A stretch of 64,000 nucleotides of DNA from Cohaesibacter sp. ES.047 (GTDB lineage: Bacteria; Pseudomonadota; Alphaproteobacteria; Rhizobiales; Cohaesibacteraceae): positions 2,638,501 through 2,702,500 of the forward strand of contig NZ_LT907844.1 in assembly GCF_900215505.1 (NCBI RefSeq). The letters run 5' to 3'. How positions within the stretch are numbered: the stretch's first letter is position 1; each line of letters begins with the position of its first letter. Below are positions 34,646 to 44,010 of the stretch, one piece after another. Below the pieces are notes generated by a model, which had not been told where the DNA came from, searched no databases, and saw only the letters and a program-made list of their open reading frames with translations. The position numbers were made by a program, and so were the translations under genes.

Positions 34646-35134
34646 CTATCGACTTCGTGTGTAAACCATGGTTCTTGCCTGCATTATTAAACCTGGCGCG
34701 AGTTCCTCATGGCACCGCTCCATCGTCGAGAAATTGAGTGCCTGGTAAAATGCCCGAGCTTCGACGCTAGCTTCGAGAACTATCACTGAAAACTGGCTAG
34801 CTGAGGGCAATCGGGCAGAGACTTCGTTGATCAGAGTGCGACCGATGCCACACCTCTGTTTGTCCGTTGCAACATATACGCCCCAGATATACCCAACCCC
34901 ACGGCGTTCGGCTGCCATTGCAGTTCCGATTGCTCGATTTCCCTGAGTATCCACGGCAACCAAGGCCAAGCCGTCTGATGCGATCAAGCCAAGATTTGGG
35001 CTATCCAAAGGAGCCAACATCTTCTCGAAGTCTGACGGTTGCATTAGGTGCGAATAAGTCTCACGCCAACACCTAGACAGATGCTCTCGCACTTCGGCGT
35101 AGTCTTGGCTTGTCATGTCGCGCACGCTTATCAT
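34646..35134 (-). CDS. GNAT-family N-acetyltransferase
   Basis: The 162-residue product has the GNAT fold: 'ISVRDMTSQDYAEVREHLSRCW' at the start, the acetyl-CoA pyrophosphate-binding loop 'DKQRCGIGRTLINEV' in the middle, and 'VLEASVEARAFYQALNFSTMER' near the end, where the Tyr of the catalytic region is expected. The acceptor substrate cannot be told. It is a single gene on the minus strand with no functional neighbour, lies in a lower-GC patch, and may be a recent arrival. Confidence 0.88.
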   Translation of the reverse strand: MISVRDMTSQDYAEVREHLSRCWRETYSHLMQPSDFEKMLAPLDSPNLGLIASDGLALVAVDTQGNRAIGTAMAAERRGVGYIWGVYVATDKQRCGIGRTLINEVSARLPSASQFSVIVLEASVEARAFYQALNFSTMERCHEELAPGLIMQARTMVYTRSR

Positions 35135-35234
35135 GCGAATCTGCTATCAAAGAGAGATGCGAATGGCAAGCTGACATTCGGTCCTACGAACTGCATGTCT
35201 CCTTCGTCCGCATTGCAGAAGTCAGGAGCTTCTT

Positions 35235-36251
35235 TTAGCGCAAGTGGGATTTGTCGACGACAGGTTCCGACAATGTTTGGAGATTGGCCGGAGCGTCTCC
35301 ATTCATCAGGGCGATCAGCAATCGGGCCAGTTCAACACCTGAATCATAGATGGTTTCCTTGATCCCGATCACGGACGGGTAGAGGGCAGGCAGCAGGTCT
35401 GAGGTCTGTTTCGTGACGAGTGCGATGTCTTTCCATCCCGGATATTCGGTATCGCGCAAGCCCGTAGCCACGCTGATGGCATCGAGCTCATTTTCACACA
35501 AAATGCCGTCGACAGGAGCTTGCTGATCCAAAATCGACATGCTCATGGAGCGCAGTGTTGCGATGTGTCCTTCGGCTCCGTGACTATATTCAAAGACCTC
35601 TCCGTTGATCTCCATTTGCTTGCAATGATCCTCGAACAGCCTTTTCACCAAGCTGTTGTTTGTTGTGTAACTATCCGACAGGATCGCCAGCAGATTTTTC
35701 ACCTTGCGGGCGGTGAAGATCTCGAACGCAAGATCTATGAATTTTTCAGAGTTGAAATCATGATAGGCATGCTCGGTGAACAGCTCGGTCCGGCCGTGTG
35801 TGACAAAGGGAAAGTCCATTTCGAGCAGGAGTTTGACCCGTCTGTCCTGTGGTTCGGTGTGGGTTAGAATGATGCCGTCAACCAGACCGGAGCGAACCAA
35901 ACGCAGCATCGTCTCTTCGCTTTCTGCGCGACTGAACTGCGGGTAGACATTGACGTTGAAATTCGACTTGTGCGCCTCGGTGCTGATGCCGTGCATGAGA
36001 TAGCGCGTGAAGCCGATCGAATCTTCACGGCCATCGAGGATCAGTCCAATCGAATTGGTTCGTCCCGTGCGAAGCCGGACGCCCGCTCGGTCGGGGACAT
36101 AGCCAATTTCTTTTGCAGTCTTGAGAACTCTATCCCGCGTCTCCGTTTTCAGATTCTTGCCGCCACGAAGCGCAAGCGACACCGTGGATTGGCTGAGCCC
36201 GGTTAATTCGGCAAGTGTTTTCAGTGTTGGACGATTGGGAGGTTGGACCAT
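35235..36251 (-). CDS. LacI-family regulator of the alpha-mannosidase operon
   Basis: The 338-residue repressor has the helix-turn-helix 'TLKTLAELTGLSQSTVSLALRGGKNLKTETRDRVLKTAKEIGYVPD' at about 9-54. Its sensor domain includes 'IGLILDGREDSIGFTRYLMHGISTEA' and 'VDGIILTHTEPQDRRVKLLLEMDFPFVTHGR'. It is divergent from the binding-protein gene of the mannoside importer. A perfect palindrome lies between the two genes, and degenerate copies lie 20-45 bp before its own start, so it probably represses both the importer and itself until an imported sugar binds. Confidence 0.92.
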   Translation of the reverse strand: MVQPPNRPTLKTLAELTGLSQSTVSLALRGGKNLKTETRDRVLKTAKEIGYVPDRAGVRLRTGRTNSIGLILDGREDSIGFTRYLMHGISTEAHKSNFNVNVYPQFSRAESEETMLRLVRSGLVDGIILTHTEPQDRRVKLLLEMDFPFVTHGRTELFTEHAYHDFNSEKFIDLAFEIFTARKVKNLLAILSDSYTTNNSLVKRLFEDHCKQMEINGEVFEYSHGAEGHIATLRSMSMSILDQQAPVDGILCENELDAISVATGLRDTEYPGWKDIALVTKQTSDLLPALYPSVIGIKETIYDSGVELARLLIALMNGDAPANLQTLSEPVVDKSHLR

Positions 36252-36277
36252 CCAGTTTTCCTTTTGGCGATCGCGTT

Positions 36278-36297
36278 TTCAACGTTATTGCAACGAT
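36278..36297. promoter_or_regulatory. Degenerate operator copies upstream of the lacI-type gene
   Basis: Two imperfect half-matches to the palindrome AATTGCAACGTTGCAATT (the TCAACGTT and TTGCAACG parts) overlap here, 27-46 bp before the regulator start. They suggest self-control by the LacI-family regulator. Confidence 0.4.
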
Positions 36298-36393
36298 ACT
36301 ATAGTTCACTGCCAGAAATCAAAAATTGTTCAACAATTCCGCCAATATTTACAATTATTGACACTTGGTCGCTCAATTCTTAGCCGAAAGTAA

Positions 36394-36432
36394 AATTGCA
36401 ACGTTGCAATTAATTTGTGCTAATGGTACAAA
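36394..36432 (+). promoter_or_regulatory. Promoter with overlapping LacI operator
   Basis: A perfect 18-bp palindrome AATTGCAACGTTGCAATT (36394-36411) has the central CG typical of LacI-family sites. A promoter fits over it: -35 TTGCAA at 36404-36409, a 17-bp spacer, and -10 TACAAA at 36427-36432. Bound repressor would block the -35 element. The first gene starts at 36499. Confidence 0.7.
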
Positions 36433-36498
36433 ATAGAGGTGTTCGGAGGATTGGGAACACACCGATGAGATCGCTCTTCATAGCGAAGTGGAGGAATT

Positions 36499-37821
36499 AT
36501 GAAGAAATTTGCATTTCGTGCTGCTGCATGCAGCCTTGCCCTACTCGGCATGAGCGCGGCTGCCCAGGCTGACGTCTCGATCATGTATCCCGAATGGCTT
36601 GCCACACTGGTCGAGCCGGGGATCAAAAACTACGAAGCCGCAACTGGCGTCGACGTTGAAAGCATCAAGTTGCCAAGCGATGGTTACGACAAGCGCATTG
36701 CCGTTGATCTGGCTGCTGGCACTGCTGCTGATATCAATGTGATGGACGGCTTCATGGTGGCTGAGCTGGCATCTGCCGGTTACCTGATGGCCCTCGACGA
36801 GCCACTCAGCTCTTGGGACCAATACAAATATTACATGCCCGCGCTGCTCAAGCTGAATGCGGTTGATGGCAAGGTTTATGCACTCCCCACAGACACCGAC
36901 GTGCGCATGCTCTGGTACGATAAGGCCCTGTTTGCAAAAGCAGGCATTGAAATGCCATGGAAGCCGAAAGACTGGGATGACATCCTTGATGCTGCTACGA
37001 AGGTGAAGGAAAAAACCGGCGCGGATTATTCATTTGCACTCCCTGCGGGCACGAAGATGGGCGAAGCCACCACAATGCAGGGCTTCTATATGGCGATGCT
37101 TGGAGCTGATACACCCGAAGGCGAACGCAACCGTCTGCGGAACTGGAAAGAAGGCAAATGGATTGGCAAGAGCCCGGCGATCACGCGCACTGCCGAGCTT
37201 TACTATAAAGTCTACGTGGAACAGGAGCTTTCCAAACCGGCATTGAACTATGCCGCGGACAAGGACGCCGCATTGCGTGATGCCCTTGCCAACCACGAAT
37301 TCGGCATTCTGGCCGGCGGTTCATGGGACTGGGCCTGCCTGTTTGATTGCACCGGCGTCAATCTGCCTCCGATTGAAGAGCGCAAGAAAATCATCGGATG
37401 GACACCGTGGCCCGGCTCCGGGTTTGAAGGGGCTCCGACAACCACCAATGTTTCCGGCGGTTGGTCTGTTGGCATCAATGCCAAAGCCGAGAATCCAGAT
37501 CAAAGCGTCGCGCTCTTGACGACCATCTTCGACAAGGAAGCCTTCTCGAAGTGGGTTCTGGAGAATGGTCGTATGGCGGTTCGCGACGACATCGCAAACA
37601 TGGACGCCTATAAAGAGAACGAGTTTCTCTCGGCAGCGACCAAACTCGCAGCAGATACCACCGGGCGCGATACCTATCCCGGCTATCAGATCGTTTCCAG
37701 CTTTGTGCAGGAAATGACAAGTCTGATCCTCGAAGGTACACCTGCACAAGAAGCTCTCGAGGAATATCACGAAGCGCTCGTCGACGAATTCGGCGAGGAA
37801 AATGTCATGGTCATCGAATAA
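36499..37821 (+). CDS. Sugar ABC transporter binding protein (CUT1 type)
   Basis: The 440-residue periplasmic protein has a signal peptide ('FRAAACSLALLGMSAAAQAD') and family 1 sugar-binding features. These include 'RIAVDLAAGTAADINVMDGFMVAELASAGYLMALDEPL' and 'GKVYALPTDTDVRMLWYDKALFAKAGI'. It is the first gene of the mannoside operon, followed by two permeases, the mannosidase and the ATPase. The ligand is inferred to be a mannose-containing oligosaccharide or glycoside from the glycosidase. Its leader carries the ribosome site GTGGAGGAATT, the same string as before the binding-protein gene at 48.3 kb. Confidence 0.9.
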   Translation: MKKFAFRAAACSLALLGMSAAAQADVSIMYPEWLATLVEPGIKNYEAATGVDVESIKLPSDGYDKRIAVDLAAGTAADINVMDGFMVAELASAGYLMALDEPLSSWDQYKYYMPALLKLNAVDGKVYALPTDTDVRMLWYDKALFAKAGIEMPWKPKDWDDILDAATKVKEKTGADYSFALPAGTKMGEATTMQGFYMAMLGADTPEGERNRLRNWKEGKWIGKSPAITRTAELYYKVYVEQELSKPALNYAADKDAALRDALANHEFGILAGGSWDWACLFDCTGVNLPPIEERKKIIGWTPWPGSGFEGAPTTTNVSGGWSVGINAKAENPDQSVALLTTIFDKEAFSKWVLENGRMAVRDDIANMDAYKENEFLSAATKLAADTTGRDTYPGYQIVSSFVQEMTSLILEGTPAQEALEEYHEALVDEFGEENVMVIE

Positions 37822-37895
37822 CTCCATGGCGGAACAGGCCGGTGATGCGGCGTCATCGGCCTGAACCATCCCATTCGCTGCTTCGGAAAACCATC

Positions 37896-38798
37896 ATGAA
37901 AATCTCCGGTAATAACTGGGTCAGCCCCTGGCTGGCCGGATCGTTGCCCGTCCTTGTTCTGGCAGCAATTCCGGCGCTGATCTTTGTGGGCATCCTGCTC
38001 TATTTCACAGGCTGGGCATTCTTTTTCAGCTTTACCGACCTGTCGTTGGTCGGCAGAAAGTCTGTTGACTGGTCCTTTGTTGGATTTGAGAATTATGAAA
38101 GGCTGTTCAGGAGGCGCGGGTTTCTTGAAAGCCTCGTAACAACCCTCAATTTCACCTTCTTCTCGGCCATTATAGGCCAGAGCGTGCTCGGGTTCGGACT
38201 TGCGGCCGTCCTGCGCAATTTGCGCGGCTCGATGCGGACGTCCCTTGAAGTGGCCTTGATGCTCGGCTGGTTGTTGCCGGACATCGTGGCGGCCTTTCTA
38301 TGGTCTGCCACCACCAGCAAAACCGGCCTTGTCAATCAGGTCATCATGCAGCCGCTGGGCTTCGAGCCAATCAACTTCATCAATGACTATGCCCTGCAGG
38401 TGGTCATTCTGGCCAACATATGGAAGGGCACAGCCTGGTCGTATCTGCTCTATTCCGCAGCACTCGACAATGTCTCTCGCGATATCATTGAGGCGGCCAA
38501 AGTGGATGGTGCCAGCGCCCTTCAGAGTATCCGCCGTGTCATCCTGCCGATCATCAAACCCCATATCGGCACGAACATGCTGTTCATCACCATCTGGACC
38601 TTCACCTACTTCCCGCTGATTTACGCGCTGACGGGGGGCGGACCGGGACGGCAAACCCAAGTTCTTTCAATCTTCCTTTATCGCCAGAGTTTTGGTGTCG
38701 GAAAGCTCGGATATGGCAGTGCAATTTCGGTTGCCATGCTGCTGATCGTTGCCTTCCTGTCCCTGTTCTATCTGCGCCTTCTCAAGGAGCCAAAATGA
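37896..38798 (+). CDS. Sugar ABC transporter permease (CUT1, MalF type)
   Basis: The 300-residue permease has six membrane helices and the EAA loop 'NVSRDIIEAAKVDGASALQSIRRVILPIIKPHI'. 'IYALTGGGPGRQTQVLSIFLYRQSF' near the end is typical of MalF-type subunits. The ATG at 37896 starts a protein of normal length; an upstream ATG at 37842 would add 18 residues with no support. The stop overlaps the next permease start by 4 nt. Confidence 0.9.
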   Translation: MKISGNNWVSPWLAGSLPVLVLAAIPALIFVGILLYFTGWAFFFSFTDLSLVGRKSVDWSFVGFENYERLFRRRGFLESLVTTLNFTFFSAIIGQSVLGFGLAAVLRNLRGSMRTSLEVALMLGWLLPDIVAAFLWSATTSKTGLVNQVIMQPLGFEPINFINDYALQVVILANIWKGTAWSYLLYSAALDNVSRDIIEAAKVDGASALQSIRRVILPIIKPHIGTNMLFITIWTFTYFPLIYALTGGGPGRQTQVLSIFLYRQSFGVGKLGYGSAISVAMLLIVAFLSLFYLRLLKEPK

Positions 38799-39613
38799 TG
38801 AACGGTAACGATGCACCCTCTAAAGGCTTGACGATTGCGCTCGTCTTTATGGCCGTGATCTGGGTCAGTCCCTTCACCTGGCTCATCACCAACGCCATCG
38901 ACCCCATGGCGGATGGGCGCTTGCACTTGCCCCGACAGGTCGGGATCGGCAACTTCATAGAGGCCTTTTCCGGCAATTCGGCCCAGCAATTGCTCAACTC
39001 GCTTATCATCGCATGTGGCACAGCAACCCTGACACTGGTTGTCGCCTGCGGGTCAGCCTATGCCCTGTCGCGATTGAAAATTCCGGGGCGCAACACGCTG
39101 TTGTGGTCGCTGGTGTTGCTGCGCATGTTGCCGCCCACGGGCATTCTGGTGCCGATCTATTTCGCTGCCCAGAGCATGGGGCTGTTGAACAACTTGGGCA
39201 TTATCGTTGCTCTCACGGTTCTCAACCTGCCGTTCGCCCTGTTGTTGATGAAAAACTTCTTCGACACGGTCCCGGTGGAGCTGGAGGAATCGGCGCACGT
39301 CGAAGGGGCATCCCTCCCTCGTATCCTGATCAAGATCGTGCTGCCGCTTTCCAGAGCCGGCATGGCTGTCGTCTGGTTCTATACCTTCACGAGCGCATGG
39401 AATGAGTTTCTGTTCCCGCTCTTGTTTTCCCGCACGGAAGCCTCTTTCCCCATGTCCATGGGCCTTTATGCCGCCTTCGGGCAGCACGGATCTGTCCAGT
39501 ACGGCTTTCTGACTGCGTTTTCAATCGTTTATGCGGCGCCTGCAATCGTCGTTTATTTTGCCCTGCGCCGGAATATGAACACTGGCTTTGCAGGAGTTGG
39601 AGTTAAAGGATGA
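38795..39613 (+). CDS. Sugar ABC transporter permease (CUT1, MalG type)
   Basis: The 272-residue permease has six membrane helices and the EAA loop 'VPVELEESAHVEGASLPRILIKIVLPLSRAGMAVVWFYTFTSAWNEFLFPLL', a MalG-type pattern. It overlaps the preceding permease and the mannosidase gene by 4 nt each, so translation of the three is coupled. Confidence 0.9.
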   Translation: MMNGNDAPSKGLTIALVFMAVIWVSPFTWLITNAIDPMADGRLHLPRQVGIGNFIEAFSGNSAQQLLNSLIIACGTATLTLVVACGSAYALSRLKIPGRNTLLWSLVLLRMLPPTGILVPIYFAAQSMGLLNNLGIIVALTVLNLPFALLLMKNFFDTVPVELEESAHVEGASLPRILIKIVLPLSRAGMAVVWFYTFTSAWNEFLFPLLFSRTEASFPMSMGLYAAFGQHGSVQYGFLTAFSIVYAAPAIVVYFALRRNMNTGFAGVGVKG

Positions 39614-42600
39614 CATACACCACACCGCTCAAAAGCAAACTTGGCCTCAATGTTGATGATGTGAAACAAGAGGGTAAGCTCAAACGGTTGCTTGAGGATC
39701 TGAACGAGAAGATCAATCAACCGGCTCCAGGCGATATCGCTTGGCACTACACCGAAGAAGATCTGTTGCCCGCAGCAGCACTGAAAGCCGATTGGCAACA
39801 ATGGCCATCCTTCTCGCAACGCACGGTCTGGTCCAAGTCTCAGGGGCACACGTGGTTCGCCGCCGAGATTACCGTGCCCGAGGAGGCCGCCAACCAGACA
39901 TTCTTCTTGCGCTTCACGTCTCAGTGGACCGAGCGCCCCGGATCAACCGACCCGCAGTGCCTTGCCTATCTGGACGGGGAAATCGTGCAGGCAATCGATG
40001 GCAACCATAATGAACTCGTCATCATGCGCGATGCCAAGCCGGGCACAAAACACATGTTGCATGTAGACGCCTTTACCTTTTTCGACCGGCCACTCGCCGG
40101 CTTCAAGGTCGAGTATTTCATTCGCCATGCTGATGTGGAGAGCCTCTATTTTGACTTGCACACGCCCTATGAAGTGGCTTGCCGCCTGCACCAGACCGAT
40201 CCGCGCCGACATACGCTCTTTAATCTTGTTGACCGCGCCTTGCGGTCGCTAGACAGACGAGGACCGGAATACAGCGCGGCCCTGAAGGAGAGCATCGCTG
40301 AGGCAAAGGCGATTGCTGACGAAATCTATGCGCTGCAGGATACAGAAGTGCAGCCAACCATTACGGCGTTTGGTCACACCCATGTCGATATCGCCTGGCT
40401 TTGGCGTGTGTTGCATACACGCGAGAAGGGTGGGCGATCCTTTGCGACCGCACTGAACATGATGGAGGAATATCCAAGCTATCTCTTCATGTACAATCAG
40501 GCCGTCCTCTACCACTTTATCAAGCAGGACTATCCCGTTCTTTGGCAGGGGATCAAAGAGGCGGTTCGTCGTGGCCAACTCGAAATCGAAGGGGCCATGT
40601 GGGTGGAGCCGGACGCCAACATCGTCTCGGGCGAGAGCATGGTGCGCCAGATCATGATGGGGCGCACGTTCCATCAAACCGAGTTCGGCGTCACGCCGAG
40701 CTGTGTCTGGCTGCCTGACACCTTTGGCTACTCGGCCAACATGCCGCAGATTCTGGACAAATCCGGGCTTGGTTACTTCCTGACGTCCAAGCTGTCGTGG
40801 AACGACACCGATCAGCATCCGTTTGACACTTTCTTCTGGCGCGGCATCGACGGAACCGACACCAAGGCACACCTGATCACCGCGCAGCGGTTCGAGAGTG
40901 AGGCTATTTACACCACCTACAATTCGGACATGTCGGTATCGGAAGTCATGGGCTCGTGGAAGCGATATGAACCAAAGGCCGTCCATGACGAATTGGTCCT
41001 TTGCTATGGCTATGGCGACGGGGGCGGTGGCCCGACCCGGGAGATGGTGGAGCGCGGCATGCGCCTTGAGCGCGGCATCCCCGGCGCACCAAACGTGCGT
41101 CTTGAAGGGTTGAAGCCTTTCCTTGACCGCCTCGGGGCCAAGATGGATGGCGACGCCGATCGCTTTCCGCGGTGGAATGGCGAGCTTTATCTCGAGTATC
41201 ACCGCGGTACTTTGACGACAATCGGCAAAACCAAACGCAACAACCGCCTGGCCGAACGCAAGATGCGTGAACTTGAATGGATGGCGTCCATGGCCGCCGT
41301 TGAGACAGGCGCATCCTATCCGTTTGAAGCTCTGGATCAGATGTGGAAGGTGGTTCTGATCAATCAGTTCCATGACATCCTGCCCGGCACCTCCATTCGC
41401 GAGGTTTATGAAGACACCGAAGCCGATTATGACAAGCTGTTTGCAGATCTTGCAGCAGAGGAGGGGCCATTCTTCTCGGCTGAAAAGGCCCTCCGGCAAG
41501 ATGGCTCGGGAGCACGGGTCTACAATTTCACCTGTCTGGACCGCGATGGTGACCTGCTCGCGTTGCCTGAGGGAATGGAGGCCACGGCCATTCAATCGGG
41601 TGGCACCAGCGAACCTTTGCAAATACTGATCAAGGCTGATGGCTCCCGTGTTCAGGCGGCCCCGGTGCATGCCGTTGGCTCTCATGGATGGGCCGGTGTT
41701 GCCTTGGCTGAAGCCACCCCGAAAGAGACCCGCCTCAAAGTCTCGAAAGCGTGCCTCGAAAACGATCTGGTGGCGGTTGCCTTCAACGACAAAGGAGAGA
41801 TCACATCGGTGTTCGACAAGCGCTTCCAGCGCGAATTGCTGGCAGCAGGCAAGGTCGCCAATCAGCTAGTCGCCTATGAAGACAAGTCAATGGAATGGGA
41901 TGCCTGGGACATCGACTGGTACTTTGAAGAGCAAAGCTGGCCATTTGGTGAAACAGCGGACGTTACGGTTGTTGAAACCGGACCGCACCGCGCCGCACTT
42001 CGCATTGAGCGCTCGTATCAATCTTCGAAAATCGTGCAGATCGTGTCCTTGGCCGACAACAGTGCGATGGTCGAATTCGACACGAGCCTTGATTGGCATG
42101 AAACACGGACAGTTCTCAAAGCCATTTTCCCGTTTGACATGAATGTCTCGGAAATCCGCTCCGAGATCCAGTTTGGCCACGTCAAAAGGGCAACCCATCG
42201 CAATACCAGTTGGGACAAGGCTCGTTTCGAAGCATCCATGCACCGCTGGGTGGACATGTCGGAAGCCGACTTCGGGGCAGCTCTGCTCAATGATTGCAAG
42301 TATGCCTATGACGCCTTTGAGCAGACAGTTCGTTTGACACTGGTTCGCGGATCGATCTTTCCGTTCGAGGCGGCGGATCAGGGCCTGCACGACATCCGTT
42401 ACGCCCTGTTGGTGCATGAAGGGGTCAAGGATCTCGCGTCGGTCCACCATGCTGCCGAACGCTTCAACAATCCGCTTCAGGTGATCGGAGCGCTCAAAGA
42501 CACCTGCGAAGAGGACTTCTCACTTGTCGCAGCCTCTGCCGAGAATGTGACGATTGAAACCGTCAAGATCGCCGAAGCTGGCAACGGCTTGGTGCTGCGA

Positions 42601-42783
42601 TTGTTCGAACACGCAAACAGACGCGCAAGCACTGACATCACATTCGGCATTCCGGTCAAATCCGTACGGATCGTCAATCTGATGGAGGAAAAGCCATCTG
42701 AGCCGCTGACACTTTCCAACAACGCGGTCACCGTGTCGTTCCGTCCATTCGAGCTTGTCACTTTGCTCGTCGAGTGTGCGTGA
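39610..42783 (+). CDS. GH38 alpha-mannosidase
   Basis: The 1057-residue enzyme is a class II alpha-mannosidase. The catalytic domain begins with the zinc motif His258-x-Asp260 in 'AFGHTHVDIAWLWR'. The nucleophile is Asp370 in 'WLPDTFGYSANMPQIL'. Downstream are 'NQFHDILPGTSIREVYEDTEADY', the helical middle domain, and the C-terminal beta domains ('FDTSLDWHETRTVLKAIFPFDM'). There is no signal peptide, so it cleaves imported mannosides in the cytoplasm. The gene sits inside the importer operon, between permease and ATPase genes, which ties enzyme and transporter to one substrate class. Length is normal for the bacterial enzymes. Confidence 0.95.
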   Translation: MTYTTPLKSKLGLNVDDVKQEGKLKRLLEDLNEKINQPAPGDIAWHYTEEDLLPAAALKADWQQWPSFSQRTVWSKSQGHTWFAAEITVPEEAANQTFFLRFTSQWTERPGSTDPQCLAYLDGEIVQAIDGNHNELVIMRDAKPGTKHMLHVDAFTFFDRPLAGFKVEYFIRHADVESLYFDLHTPYEVACRLHQTDPRRHTLFNLVDRALRSLDRRGPEYSAALKESIAEAKAIADEIYALQDTEVQPTITAFGHTHVDIAWLWRVLHTREKGGRSFATALNMMEEYPSYLFMYNQAVLYHFIKQDYPVLWQGIKEAVRRGQLEIEGAMWVEPDANIVSGESMVRQIMMGRTFHQTEFGVTPSCVWLPDTFGYSANMPQILDKSGLGYFLTSKLSWNDTDQHPFDTFFWRGIDGTDTKAHLITAQRFESEAIYTTYNSDMSVSEVMGSWKRYEPKAVHDELVLCYGYGDGGGGPTREMVERGMRLERGIPGAPNVRLEGLKPFLDRLGAKMDGDADRFPRWNGELYLEYHRGTLTTIGKTKRNNRLAERKMRELEWMASMAAVETGASYPFEALDQMWKVVLINQFHDILPGTSIREVYEDTEADYDKLFADLAAEEGPFFSAEKALRQDGSGARVYNFTCLDRDGDLLALPEGMEATAIQSGGTSEPLQILIKADGSRVQAAPVHAVGSHGWAGVALAEATPKETRLKVSKACLENDLVAVAFNDKGEITSVFDKRFQRELLAAGKVANQLVAYEDKSMEWDAWDIDWYFEEQSWPFGETADVTVVETGPHRAALRIERSYQSSKIVQIVSLADNSAMVEFDTSLDWHETRTVLKAIFPFDMNVSEIRSEIQFGHVKRATHRNTSWDKARFEASMHRWVDMSEADFGAALLNDCKYAYDAFEQTVRLTLVRGSIFPFEAADQGLHDIRYALLVHEGVKDLASVHHAAERFNNPLQVIGALKDTCEEDFSLVAASAENVTIETVKIAEAGNGLVLRLFEHANRRASTDITFGIPVKSVRIVNLMEEKPSEPLTLSNNAVTVSFRPFELVTLLVECA

Positions 42784-42793
42784 GGATTTAGAT

Positions 42794-43843
42794 ATGGCAA
42801 ATCTTGAACTCAGAAATGTCGAAAAAGCCTATAGTGCGGTTCAGGTCATTCGCGGCGTGAACCTTGATATCAAAGACGGTGAATTCATCGTCTTTGTTGG
42901 GCCGTCGGGGTGTGGCAAATCCACATTGCTTCGGATGATTGCCGGGCTCGAACACATCACGTCTGGCGATGTTCTGATCAATGGAAAGGTCGTCAATGAT
43001 TTACCTGCGCCCAAGCGGGGCATTGCGATGGTCTTCCAGTCCTATGCTCTTTATCCGCATATGTCGGTGCGGGAAAACATGTCCTTCGGGCTGGAGATGT
43101 CGGGCGCGTCAAAGGAGTTGATCGAAGAGCGTGTGTCAATCGCCTCAGAAATCCTGCAGCTCGAGCCGTATCTGGATCGCTCGCCAAAGGCGCTTTCTGG
43201 TGGTCAGAGGCAACGCGTCGCGATCGGACGAGCCATTGTCAGGGAACCGCAGGTCTTTCTCTTTGACGAACCCCTGTCCAACCTTGATGCCGCCCTTCGA
43301 GGGCAGACTCGCGTCGAACTGGCAAGACTGCATGCGCAACTTGGCACCACGATGATCTACGTGACCCACGATCAGACCGAAGCCATGACACTGGCCGACC
43401 GGATTGTCGTTTTAAGGGCAGGGCAGATTGAGCAGGTGGGAACACCCCTTGAGCTATACCGCTCTCCCTGCAATGCGTTCGTTGGTGGCTTTATCGGTGG
43501 TCAGACGATGAACTTTCTGCCGGTGGAAGGCGGAAAGCTTGCCCTCGACAACGACCGGAGAAGCCCGGATTTTCCAAAAGAGACACATGTTGTCGGTGTC
43601 CGGCCCGAACATCTTCGGCTGGCAAATTCAGGCGAGGGGCAACTGCATGGCAAAGTCGATGTCGTCGAGCAGTTTGGTGAATTTGCGCTCTACTACATCA
43701 GTCTCGACGGGGCCGCGCCTGACGCACCATTGCTCATTTTCAAAAGCGATGAGCATTGGGTTGGCAACGAAGGTGACACGATAGAACTGACGCTTGATCC
43801 AGACCATTGGCATCTCTTCAATGAAAAGGGTCGCGCGCTCTGA
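42794..43843 (+). CDS. Sugar ABC transporter ATPase (MsmK/UgpC type)
   Basis: The 349-residue ATPase has Walker A 'GPSGCGKST' at 36-44, the signature 'LSGGQRQRVAIGRAIV', Walker B 'VFLFDEPLSNLDA', and 'YVTHDQTEAMTLAD'. A C-terminal regulatory domain includes 'VGVRPEHLRLA'. The ATG at 42794 has GAGGA upstream and lies 10 bp after the mannosidase stop. It is the last gene of the operon. Its stop codon lies in the loop of a strong GC hairpin. Confidence 0.93.
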   Translation: MANLELRNVEKAYSAVQVIRGVNLDIKDGEFIVFVGPSGCGKSTLLRMIAGLEHITSGDVLINGKVVNDLPAPKRGIAMVFQSYALYPHMSVRENMSFGLEMSGASKELIEERVSIASEILQLEPYLDRSPKALSGGQRQRVAIGRAIVREPQVFLFDEPLSNLDAALRGQTRVELARLHAQLGTTMIYVTHDQTEAMTLADRIVVLRAGQIEQVGTPLELYRSPCNAFVGGFIGGQTMNFLPVEGGKLALDNDRRSPDFPKETHVVGVRPEHLRLANSGEGQLHGKVDVVEQFGEFALYYISLDGAAPDAPLLIFKSDEHWVGNEGDTIELTLDPDHWHLFNEKGRAL

Positions 43844-43856
43844 TGCGCGCGACCCT
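43827..43856 (+). other. GC-rich hairpin around the ATPase stop codon
   Basis: A perfect 12-bp stem (43827-43838 with 43845-43856) has a 6-nt loop that contains the TGA stop. No T-run follows, so it is not a standard intrinsic terminator. It could aid Rho-dependent ending or protect the 3' end. Confidence 0.7.
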
Positions 43857-44010
43857 GATGCATCGGGATCCGTCTGACAAGCTCTGGCTTTTGAGTGTCT
43901 ACCGTCGCATGGTCTCAACATGCTTTCAGTCTATGAGCCGATCATAAGACATCTTTAAATTAGAATTGGTATAGATTGTCCATTCGTGTCCTCTCTCAAA
44001 GTAGTGTCGA

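Noticed and set aside
40249-41685. 478-codon open frame on the minus strand inside the alpha-mannosidase gene
   Set aside because: It is fully antisense to a gene with clear catalytic motifs, its product resembles no protein, and such mirror frames are common at this base composition.
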